From NCBI GenBank assembly GCA_023301645.1, contig JALZUH010000110.1:1-13119 (forward strand): a DNA stretch of 13,119 nt, written 5' to 3'. Positions 1 to 7,900 of the stretch are shown here, one piece after another (the stretch's first letter is position 1; each line of letters starts with the position of its first letter). The notes beneath the pieces were generated by a model. The model did not search any database. It saw only the letters and a list, made by a program, of their open reading frames with translations, and was not told the origin of the DNA. Origin of the DNA: Akkermansiaceae bacterium. GTDB taxonomy: Bacteria > Verrucomicrobiota > Verrucomicrobiia > Verrucomicrobiales > Akkermansiaceae. A program made the position numbers and the translations under genes.

Positions 1-1997
1 GCAAAAGCGGCTAACCAAGCAACCGCTGACATGCCAACCAGCTGGCCAATAGCCCAGCCCCAAGAATTCGTTTCACGGCGCACCACCACAGTCGTAGGTA
101 AACACTGCAGCGCATAGACAAAGAAGATCAACAAACTCATCGTCGTAAGCGGCGTGTAGACCTTCCGCCCATCAGGCCAAGTCGCAGCACCAAGCTGTCC
201 CCTTAGCTTAGCTAAGAACAGATCCTCATCATCGGTATCTTCTACAGAGTAAGAAATAGCAAGATTCGCATTAAACACTTCACGCGCGGCAAAGGCAGCA
301 ACCAGTGCTGTGCCCGTGCGCCAGTCATAACCAAGAGGCTTCACAATAGGCTCAATAGCATGGCCCATCTTACCCATATAACTCTGCTCAAGCGCCAGTG
401 ACGCATCATCAAAGGCAGGTGTTCCCTCCTTAGGCTTAGGATAAGTCTCAAGTGCCCACAATAAAATACATAGGCCTAAAATAACCGTGCCCGCTTTTCT
501 TAAAAACGACCAAGCACGCTCCGCAAGATGCCTGAAAATAAAGGACATATCCGGAGCACTATACGAAGGCAGCTCCATCATGAAGTGAGCTGGCTCCACA
601 TCGCCCTTCACCCTTGGCGACAATACCAAGGCGGCCAACAGAGCACTCACTGTGCCTAGCACATAAATACCTGCCAGCACTAGCGCCTGCACGCCGGCAC
701 CGTAGCTTGCCAGCAGCATACCAATGAGTAGTGAATACACAGGCAAACGAGCCGTGCAGCTCATCCACGGAGCGATCAGAATGGTAAGCAATCGCTGCTT
801 AGCGCTATCCATACTGCGTGTCGCCATGATACCCGGAATCGCACAAGCATAAGAACTCAGCAGCGGCAAAAACGCCTTACCACTTAGCCCCACCTTACTC
901 ATCACCCCATCCATCAGATACGCGGCACGCGCCATGTAGCCAGTCGTCTCCATCAGACCAATAAAGAACATCAGCACTAATATCTGCGGCAAGAAAATCA
1001 CCACACTACCCACACCACCAATGATACCATCGACAATCATATCATGAACATCTCCAGCGGGAAGTAATCCAGAAACACCATTACTCAGCGCCTCGATCAC
1101 ATATTCCACCCACCCCATCGGATATTCAGCTAGCTTAAAGACACACCAGAACACCCCCAGCATCAATGAAGAAAAGATCAACCACCCCCACACAGGATGA
1201 AGTAATATCTCGTCAGCCTTATCGCTGCGATTGAGCTCATCCATCTCACGGCGGCGGGCAGTCAGGCTACAAACCTCCTGCACCCACTCTGTGCGAGCTT
1301 TCGATATTTGCTCCTCGAAGCTAGTCGCCTCAGCCCCATCAACTTTATTAGCACGCTGCTCGATAGCTCGAGCTTGCGCATTCTCAACCCCCTCGTTTTC
1401 CAGCTTACTTACCAGCTCAGCAATCGCCGTTTCAGTGTCCTTATCTGCCTTCCACTTCCGCTTAGACACGACTGGAAACGGGTGCCTGAAGGCATGCTTT
1501 ATATCAACAATGCCCTTACCTTTATTCGCTTGGCAAGGAACCACAGGCAGACCCAACTCCTCAGAAAGAAGCTCGACATTGATACGAATGCCCTGCGCCT
1601 CAGCAAGATCCACCTTATTAAGAATCACTACAGCTGGCAGACCTAGATCGATCACCTGAAGCACCAGATAAAGGTGCCGCTCAAGATTAGAAGCATCCAC
1701 CACGCATGCCACCATAGAAGGAAGATCATCGTCATCGACATTGCCCAATAGCACATCACGAGTCACCTTCTCATCTAGTGGCTCATCCACACCCTCATGG
1801 CTCAGCGAATAGCAACCTGGTAAATCTAGCAGCTCAAATTTATGACCGTGTGGAGTCCGCAATGTCCCCGAAACACGAGATACAGTCACCCCAGCGTAAT
1901 TACCCACCTTCTGGTTGGCGCCTGTAAGGGCATTAAACAATGTCGTCTTACCACTATTGGGATTCCCGACGAGGGCTATCATTTCCATGGAGTCCAT
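1..1997 (-). CDS. feoB: Ferrous iron transport protein B (FeoB), C-terminus cut by window edge
   Basis: GTP-dependent inner-membrane Fe(II) importer. I translated 665 stop-free codons by hand from the complement. The N-terminal GTPase has G1 GNPNSGKT (11-18), the switch I Thr in GNYAGVTV (T38), G3 DLPG (58-61) and G4 NKVD (127-130); the G5 region CQANKGKG (155-162) is atypical. A charged helical GDI-like segment follows (about 165-262), then the membrane part. The membrane part carries FeoB hallmarks: CAIPGIMATR (385-394), PWMSCTARLPVY (410-421), FMMELPSY (472-479) and AAFAAREVF (567-575). The last visible helix reads QCLPTT (631-636) then RRETNSW, so probably only a short tail is missing. 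ATG 1997 places G1 at residue 11, usual for the family; in-frame ATGs at 1988 and 1982 are alternatives, and none has a clear ribosome binding site. It follows feoA by 97 bases and is probably co-transcribed. Confidence 0.96.
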   Translation of the reverse strand, partial: MDSMEMIALVGNPNSGKTTLFNALTGANQKVGNYAGVTVSRVSGTLRTPHGHKFELLDLPGCYSLSHEGVDEPLDEKVTRDVLLGNVDDDDLPSMVACVVDASNLERHLYLVLQVIDLGLPAVVILNKVDLAEAQGIRINVELLSEELGLPVVPCQANKGKGIVDIKHAFRHPFPVVSKRKWKADKDTETAIAELVSKLENEGVENAQARAIEQRANKVDGAEATSFEEQISKARTEWVQEVCSLTARRREMDELNRSDKADEILLHPVWGWLIFSSLMLGVFWCVFKLAEYPMGWVEYVIEALSNGVSGLLPAGDVHDMIVDGIIGGVGSVVIFLPQILVLMFFIGLMETTGYMARAAYLMDGVMSKVGLSGKAFLPLLSSYACAIPGIMATRSMDSAKQRLLTILIAPWMSCTARLPVYSLLIGMLLASYGAGVQALVLAGIYVLGTVSALLAALVLSPRVKGDVEPAHFMMELPSYSAPDMSFIFRHLAERAWSFLRKAGTVILGLCILLWALETYPKPKEGTPAFDDASLALEQSYMGKMGHAIEPIVKPLGYDWRTGTALVAAFAAREVFNANLAISYSVEDTDDEDLFLAKLRGQLGAATWPDGRKVYTPLTTMSLLIFFVYALQCLPTTVVVRRETNSWGWAIGQLVGMSAVAWLAAF

Positions 1998-2094
1998 ATA
2001 AAAAATCAGTTTGAAAAGTTCGTTTGAAAAATGACCGACTAATAACTCAAGTAACGATCAATCAGAGCAATAACATATTAAAAATAAGCAGCGA

Positions 2095-2391
2095 CTAGAC
2101 CACTAGCTCGACAAGAACCTGATCACCAAGCTTCTTACTAAGGGCTAAGCGAGTGCCGCATACTGAGCAAATCATATTGCGGCCATTAGAGAGTTTAGAA
2201 ATCTCAATATTCTCACAAAAGCCAATTTCACGCAGTTTCTGACAGGCAGATCCTGCAAGCTCGCGAATTCTCAAGCGACAACCCGCACCCGCCATGCTCA
2301 ATGTCATAGCTGGCTTACTGGACGCAACGCCACTAGTGGTGTTATCCACTGTGCCTTGGGTCTGCTGGTTACTGATCATCTCGCTGGTCAT
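2095..2391 (-). CDS. feoA: FeoA-family SH3-like protein with polar N-terminal extension
   Basis: Small cytosolic partner of FeoB, thought to modulate its GTPase or transport activity. From ATG 2391 it has 98 residues. Residues 1-28 are a polar stretch rich in S, T, N and Q; the FeoA-like fold starts near MTLSMAGAGCRL (29-40). Recognisable family features are the QKLREIGF helix (51-58) and the C-terminal strand pair around GTRLALSKKLGDQVLVE (79-95). FeoA proteins are usually about 75 residues, so the extra length is all at the N-terminus. An internal ATG at 2307 would give a 71-residue protein of standard size, and a TTG at 2403 would add four residues; the start is therefore uncertain. The protein has five cysteines including CSVC (75-78), more than expected for FeoA. 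It is upstream of feoB on the same strand, which supports the assignment. Confidence 0.85.
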   Translation of the reverse strand: MTSEMISNQQTQGTVDNTTSGVASSKPAMTLSMAGAGCRLRIRELAGSACQKLREIGFCENIEISKLSNGRNMICSVCGTRLALSKKLGDQVLVELVV

Positions 2392-2433
2392 GCTCAGGGA
2401 CAATGAAGCGCAATTGAGACTCTATTGCAATAA

Positions 2434-2444
2434 GAAATAATTTC
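2434..2444. promoter_or_regulatory. AT-rich palindrome upstream of feoA, possible operator
   Basis: A perfect 5-1-5 inverted repeat, GAAAT-A-ATTTC, lies 43 bases upstream of the feoA ATG in the feoA/thyA divergent region. The surrounding DNA is locally AT-rich. Its position suits an iron-responsive operator, but it matches the classical 19-base Fur box poorly (about 6 of 19 positions by eye). The repeat is seen; the regulatory role is a guess. Confidence 0.2.
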
Positions 2445-2538
2445 ATAACTACCACGCGCAAAAAAACAAACTTCACCTTCGAATAATCCTAAATGGTCTG
2501 GACTTGATTCTCCCTCTAAACCTCCTACCCTCATCGCC

Positions 2539-3348
2539 ATGCAGCAGTATCACGATCTCCTCCAAGACGTCCTAGACAATGGCGAGACCCGAACAGACCG
2601 CACCGGCACCGGCACCATTTCCGTCTTCGGAAGGCAGAGCCGCTTTGACCTACGCGAGGGATTCCCCTGCCTCACGACCAAAAAACTGCACCTCCGATCC
2701 ATCATCCACGAGCTACTCTGGTTCCTCAAAGGCGACACCAATATTTCCTACCTGAAGGAAAACGGCGTCCGCATCTGGGATGAGTGGGCTGATGAAAAAG
2801 GCGAACTCGGCCCCGTCTACGGCCAACAGTGGCGCGCATGGGAAGGTGATGACGGCGAAATCATCGACCAAATCACCAACCTCATCGACGGGCTAAAAAA
2901 CAACCCACACTCACGCCGCCACCTCGTCTCAGCGTGGAATGTCGGCAAAGTCGACAAAATGGCTCTACCACCCTGCCACATGCTCTTCCAATTCTACGTG
3001 CATGATATAGACAGTGATAAGCCTGGTCTCTCATGCCAGCTCTACCAGCGCAGCGCTGACCTCTTTCTCGGAGTCCCGTTTAACATCGCGTCCTACGCAT
3101 TACTCACCATGATGGTCGCCCAAGTATGTGGCTACGAAGCCCGCGAATTCGTGCATAGCTTCGGAGACCTCCACATCTATCAGAACCACACCGAGCAAGC
3201 CAATCTCCAGCTCACACGCGAAGCCAAAAAACTACCCACCATGTGGATCAACCCAGAAGTCACCGACATCCTAGACTTCACAGGTGACGACTTCGAGCTA
3301 AGAGACTACGAAGCCCACCCACACATCAAAGCCTCTGTCTCCGTGTAA
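2539..3348 (+). CDS. thyA: Thymidylate synthase
   Basis: Converts dUMP to dTMP using 5,10-methylene-tetrahydrofolate as methyl donor and reductant, releasing dihydrofolate. The 269-residue length is normal for ThyA (264 in E. coli). The catalytic cysteine falls at residue 146 in LPPCHMLFQFYV, the same number as in E. coli. Phosphate-binding arginines are R21 (TDRTGTG) and the R126-R127 pair (PHSRRHLVSAWN). The nucleotide-binding stretch CQLYQRSADLFLGVPFNIASY (166-186) includes D174 and N182, and DLHIYQNH (210-217) is intact. A short loop insertion of about five residues (HDIDSDKPG, 155-163) follows the active-site strand. The start has no Shine-Dalgarno; its leader is pyrimidine-rich and ends in GCC. 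FolA, which recycles the dihydrofolate product, lies two genes downstream on the same strand. Confidence 0.98.
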   Translation: MQQYHDLLQDVLDNGETRTDRTGTGTISVFGRQSRFDLREGFPCLTTKKLHLRSIIHELLWFLKGDTNISYLKENGVRIWDEWADEKGELGPVYGQQWRAWEGDDGEIIDQITNLIDGLKNNPHSRRHLVSAWNVGKVDKMALPPCHMLFQFYVHDIDSDKPGLSCQLYQRSADLFLGVPFNIASYALLTMMVAQVCGYEAREFVHSFGDLHIYQNHTEQANLQLTREAKKLPTMWINPEVTDILDFTGDDFELRDYEAHPHIKASVSV

Positions 3349-3403
3349 TTAAATCACCTTTTTGTAATAGCCCCAAACAATCAACCAACACACAGTCACA
3401 ACC

Positions 3404-4354
3404 ATGTCCCAATTCAACAACAACACCGTCAATATCGACCCCGATAGCATCCGTAGTGCTAAGCGCGCAAGCACGATCATCATCCCGCTATTTCTCATCG
3501 TATTCATCCTCACCATCTTTACCCCTTTCACCACTATCCCAGCTGGTCATGTAGGTGTATCCTCACTCTTTGGTAAGGTTGACAACGAAGAGCTCAACGA
3601 AGGTTTCCACCTCATCAACCCACTCAAAAAAGTCCATAAAATCGACTGCCGTAACAAAGAGCTCACCATCGATGATGTAGGTGTTCCTTCACAGGACCAG
3701 CTCACTACCGACGTCGACGTCACTCTTAAATGGCGTGTAGACAGAACCAAGGCAGCAGAAGCTTATAAAGAAACCGGTGACGTCACTGCTCTCGAAACCG
3801 TTCACCTCACACCTAAGCTCCGCTCACTCATTCGTGAAGCAGGTAAGGGCATCAAAAACGCTGAAGATTTCTACTCAGATGAAGTTCAAGTCTCAATGCA
3901 GGCTCGTATTCTAGGAGGCCTCGAAAACCTCTCTGAAAAAGGCATCCTCGTAGAAGAAGTGCTACTTCGCCGCTTTGACCTTCCAGCCATGATTGTTCGT
4001 GGTGTTGAAGAAAAGAAACGCCAGAAGCAAGCTGCCGAGCGCCAAGTCGAAGAGCTCAAGCGATTCACTACCGAGCAAGAGCAGAAGCAAGTCCAAGCCA
4101 AGGCTGAGAGATTTGCCGCTGTCGAAGAAGCTGAGAAGAGAGTCGCCCTAGCCGACGCTAAGGCATACGAGATCACCGCAGAGGCAAAAGCACTCGCAGA
4201 AGCCATTAGCATCGAAGGTAAAGCCCTTAGAAGTAATCCAGAAATCCTCAAGCTTCGCGCTATTGAAAAGTGGGACGGATCTGTGCCACGCGTCACCCTC
4301 GGTGACAAGGCCACCCCACTCATCAATCTCAACGAGCTGAGTAAAGGCAACTAA
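3404..4354 (+). CDS. SPFH/band 7 (prohibitin-family) membrane protein
   Basis: A 316-residue protein of the stomatin/prohibitin/HflK-C superfamily. After a polar N-terminus there is one hydrophobic segment (about 24-40, IIIPLFLIVFILTIF), then a band 7 domain beginning TTIPAGHVGVSSLFGKV (43-59) and running to about residue 200. Next come a long charged, Ala/Glu/Lys-rich coiled coil (about 198-275) and a prohibitin-like tail, KLRAIEKWDGSVPRV (283-297). Family members form ring-shaped membrane scaffolds, often around membrane proteases such as FtsH; the partner here is unknown. The start at 3404 has no Shine-Dalgarno, only an A/C-rich leader ending in ACC. It lies 55 bases after thyA and 10 bases before folA, so it is probably co-transcribed with folA. 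Its codons (Gly mostly GGT) differ from those of the flanking genes and suggest strong expression. Confidence 0.9.
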   Translation: MSQFNNNTVNIDPDSIRSAKRASTIIIPLFLIVFILTIFTPFTTIPAGHVGVSSLFGKVDNEELNEGFHLINPLKKVHKIDCRNKELTIDDVGVPSQDQLTTDVDVTLKWRVDRTKAAEAYKETGDVTALETVHLTPKLRSLIREAGKGIKNAEDFYSDEVQVSMQARILGGLENLSEKGILVEEVLLRRFDLPAMIVRGVEEKKRQKQAAERQVEELKRFTTEQEQKQVQAKAERFAAVEEAEKRVALADAKAYEITAEAKALAEAISIEGKALRSNPEILKLRAIEKWDGSVPRVTLGDKATPLINLNELSKGN

Positions 4355-4364
4355 TCCACCCACC

Positions 4365-4841
4365 ATGAATCCCAAGCTCACTCTCTCCGCTATCGTCGCG
4401 ATGACTCCACAGCGAGTCATCGGCAAAGACGGTGACCTCCCGTGGCATCTACCTGAAGACCTCAAGCTCTTCAGACGACACACCACGGGAAACCCCATCG
4501 TCATGGGGAGAAAGACTTGGGACTCCATCGGCAGACCACTGCCTAACCGCCAAAGCATCGTGCTGACCCGTGATAAAAACTGGTCAGCTGAGGGCGCTAA
4601 TGTCATCCACTCTCCCGAAGAGCTCAACGACTTAGAACTCATCACCCCCCACGTATTCATCATTGGAGGTGCTCAGATCTACAGCCTGTTCATGCCCCAC
4701 TTAGACGAAATCCTCGTCTCCCACGTCTACGAGAACCACCCCGGTGACACTCTATTCCCTGACTTCGAGCCGCAATTCCCTCATATGACTGAGGAAGAAA
4801 GCTACGAGACATTCGCGCTCAGACGCTACCGTCGGAAATAA
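4365..4841 (+). CDS. folA: Dihydrofolate reductase
   Basis: Reduces dihydrofolate to tetrahydrofolate with NADPH. Its length of 158 residues is typical of bacterial chromosomal DHFR (159 in E. coli). Key features: SAIVAM (8-13) at the first strand; the Met20-like loop RVIGKDGDLPWHLPEDLK with W27 and the catalytic acid D32 (E. coli W22 and D27); VMGRKTWDSIGRPLPNR (46-62) for the NADPH and substrate pockets; and the cofactor-binding IIGGAQIY (99-106). The C-terminal half, ILVSHVYENHPGDTLFP (116-132), also fits. The start lies 10 bases after the prohibitin-like gene, has no Shine-Dalgarno, and is preceded by CACC. Functionally it pairs with thyA upstream, recycling the dihydrofolate that ThyA releases. 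Confidence 0.97.
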   Translation: MNPKLTLSAIVAMTPQRVIGKDGDLPWHLPEDLKLFRRHTTGNPIVMGRKTWDSIGRPLPNRQSIVLTRDKNWSAEGANVIHSPEELNDLELITPHVFIIGGAQIYSLFMPHLDEILVSHVYENHPGDTLFPDFEPQFPHMTEEESYETFALRRYRRK

Positions 4842-4867
4842 AAACTCGGTAGTAATCACCGTGTCGC

Positions 4868-4898
4868 CTAATCGTTAAATTTCCCAAACTACGATTAG
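4868..4898. repeat. Perfect 8-bp inverted repeat between folA and uvrA
   Basis: CTAATCGT (4868-4875) and its exact reverse complement ACGATTAG (4891-4898) flank a 15-base A/T-rich spacer. The repeat lies 26 bases after the folA stop and 32 bases before the uvrA start. Downstream bases read CATTTTG, so it could be a weak intrinsic terminator for folA, but the stem is GC-poor and the T run short. It could equally be an operator for uvrA. The repeat itself is certain; the role is open. Confidence 0.45.
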
Positions 4899-4930
4899 CA
4901 TTTTGCGCCATCATAACGCATACTTCGCCC

Positions 4931-7900
4931 GTGCCAGCGAAGAAAAACACCCCTGACGACATCATCTCCATCAAAGGAGCCCGTCAACACAACCTCAAGA
5001 ATCTCGATCTCGATATTCCCCTAGGCAAAATGACCGTCATCACTGGCCCTTCAGGGTCAGGTAAGTCATCACTCGCATTTCACACCCTCTATGCTGAGGG
5101 ACAAAGGCGCTACGTCGAAACATTCTCTCCCTATGTGCGGCAGTTTCTCGACCGCATGGACAAGCCTGAGGTCGATCGCATCGAAGGCATCCCTGCAGCT
5201 ATTGCCATCGAGCAGAAAAACACCATCCGCACCACCCGCTCCACAGTCGGCACCCTGACAGAGCTCAATGACTACCTGAAGCTACTCTACCCACATCTAG
5301 CTGAAGCCTTCGACCCCAAGACAGGAGAGCAAATCAAGCCCGACAACATCGAAAGCATTACCAGCTGGTGCCTCGACCACCTCGCCGACCAGCAAGCCCT
5401 CATACTCTTCCCCGTCACTGTCCCCCTCAGCACGCCCACCAGCGAGATACTCACCCTGCTTAATCAGCAAGGCTTCACCCGCGTCTACCACAAGGGAGAA
5501 ACCATCCGCACCGACGAGCCCCTCGACAATCCCAAGCTCAAATTCCCCAGCTCACTACTCGTCATCCAAGACCGACTGAAAGTAACAGCCAAGAACCGCG
5601 CCCGCCTGATCGAAGCCCTCAGTGCAGCACTGCGCTTCGGCAAAGGCAATATCGAAGCCATCTCAGTCACCAAGGACAGCGAGAAAAAAACAACCTCAGA
5701 GCACACACACCAAATCTTCACCACTTCTTGGAAAAACCCAAAGACTGGCTTCACCCTCAGAGCCCCCACCCCAGCTCTCTTCTCCTTTAACTCACCTCTT
5801 GGCGCATGCCCTAGCTGCCGAGGCTTCGGCCGCACCATTGGCATCGACCTTACCAAAGCCATACCTGACCACACACTCAGCATCAAACAAGGCTGTGTCG
5901 CCCCCTTTACCACCTCCCGAGGCGCAGAGTTCCAAGCCGACTTGATGCGCGCTGCCAAGGCAGAAGGCGTCTCGACCACCGCTCCATACGAAGACCTCGA
6001 AGAACACGAAAAGCAATGGGTCATCTACGGAAACAGAGCCGACAGCCACGACGCATGGGAAAATGAAGAATGGTATGGAGTCAAAGGCTTCTTCGACTGG
6101 TGTGAGACCAAGTCCTACAAGATGCACGTCCGCATCTTCCTCGCCAAATACCGCGCATACACCGACTGTGCCGACTGCGCTGGATCACGCCTACAGCCAG
6201 AAGCCCTCTGTTTTAAAATCCACGGAAAGACCCTACCCGAACTATGGCACCTCCCCGTCATCGAGCTGCGAGACTGGTTTGAGCAGAACCTCAAGCCCGA
6301 TCAGTCCGAACAAAGCACCTCCATTTCCCACGCCCTCACTGAGATCACCTCCAGACTCAACTACCTCTGCGAAGTCGGCCTCACCTATCTCACTCTAAAT
6401 CGCCCTGCCAACACCCTCTCTGGCGGAGAAATAGAGCGAGTCAATCTCACCACCTGCCTAGGCGCGTCACTCACCAATACCCTCTTCGTCCTCGACGAGC
6501 CCACCGTCGGACTGCATCAGCGCGACATCGACCAGCTCGTCAATGTCATGCACGACCTCCGCGATAAGGGTAACACCGTCGTCGTCGTCGAACATGAAGA
6601 AACCATCATGCGCGCCTGCGACCACCTCATCGACATGGGCCCCGCCGCAGGAGAGCACGGAGGCACCATCGTCGCCGAAGTCTCAGGAGCATCCTCTCAT
6701 CAGAAAGCCACTGCCAAAAAACACCCCCAATCCACCACCCTGCCCTACCTTTCTGGGCAGAAAAGCATCGCAATCCCCACCACCCGACGGAAAGCAAAAC
6801 AGCACCTTAAGATCAAAGGCGCGACCCGACATAATATCAAAAACCTCAACCTCGAACTCCCCCTCGGAGTCTTCACCTGCCTGACAGGTGTCTCAGGATC
6901 AGGTAAGTCCACACTCGCCCACGACATCCTTTACCTTAATCTAGCCAATACGCTAGCCATCAGCTCCAGCGAAGAAGCCGCACCTATCAAAAGCCTAACA
7001 GGAGCCAAGCATATTTCCACTATCGAGCAAGTCGACCAGTCACCACTGAGCCGCACACCACGCTCGACTCCAGCTGTCCACTCTGGAGCCTTCGAAGCCA
7101 TACGCCAGCTCTACACCCTCACCCCTGACGCCATAGCCGACGAGCTCACCCCCGGCTACTTCTCCTTTAACTCTGGCAATGGTCGCTGTCAGCGATGCTC
7201 TGGAAACGGCTTTGAGAAAGTCGAAATGCAGTTCCTCTCCGACCTCTACATCACATGCCCAGAATGCGACGGTAAGCGCTACAGCACCAAGGCACTAACC
7301 TATGAGTTCCAAGGCAGAAACATTGCCGAAACCCTCCAGCTCACCATTACCGAAGCCGTAGCTGAAGCCACGACTAGCATCGAGGCACGCACCCAAGAGG
7401 CAGCTGAGAGCACCACTAAAAACACCAGTAAAAAAGAGCTCACACTACTGAGAAAAATCACCAAAACCCTCCAGCCCCTCATCGACGTCGGGCTAGGCTA
7501 CCTGCGCCTCGGTCAACCACTCAACACCCTATCAGGTGGCGAGTCACAGCGACTCAAACTCTGCAAGATCCTCACCGAAGCTGACAAGCCTAGCAAGCAA
7601 TCCGCCACCAAGCTCCTCATCCTCGACGAGCCCACCACGGGACTCCACTTCACCGACATCGAGAAGCTCCTCGCCGTCTTCCAGCGCCTTGTCAATGCTG
7701 GCCACAGCCTGCTCGTCATCGAGCACAGCCTCGATGTCATCCGTGCGGCAGACCACCTCATCGAGCTAGGGCCTGGCCCCGGAAGTGATGGCGGTAAGAT
7801 TGTCTTTAAGGGAACCCCAGAGCAGATACTCAAGACCGACACCCAGACCGGCATCGCCCTCGTCCAAAACAACCCAGCGACCTCAGTATCGGGTAACAAA

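Noticed and set aside
1231..1659. Overlapping plus-strand open frames of 142 and 112 residues inside feoB
   Set aside because: The opposite strand encodes a continuous FeoB with all GTPase motifs; the plus-strand translations are Ser/Leu-rich and match no family.
1998..2094. Possible regulatory element or terminator in the feoA-feoB gap
   Set aside because: I see only AT-rich sequence and a short direct repeat (TTTTCAAAC twice on the minus strand), with no stable hairpin or T-run.
5485..6127. Long minus-strand open frames within uvrA
   Set aside because: They lie opposite clearly conserved UvrA coding sequence; C-rich codons on the plus strand rarely give stops on the complement, so such shadows are expected.
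5807..6178. The 116-residue gap between CxxC pairs in UvrA unit 1 as an unusual insertion
   Set aside because: Canonical UvrA has a similar long spacing between these pairs in its signature domain; it is unit 2 that departs from the norm.
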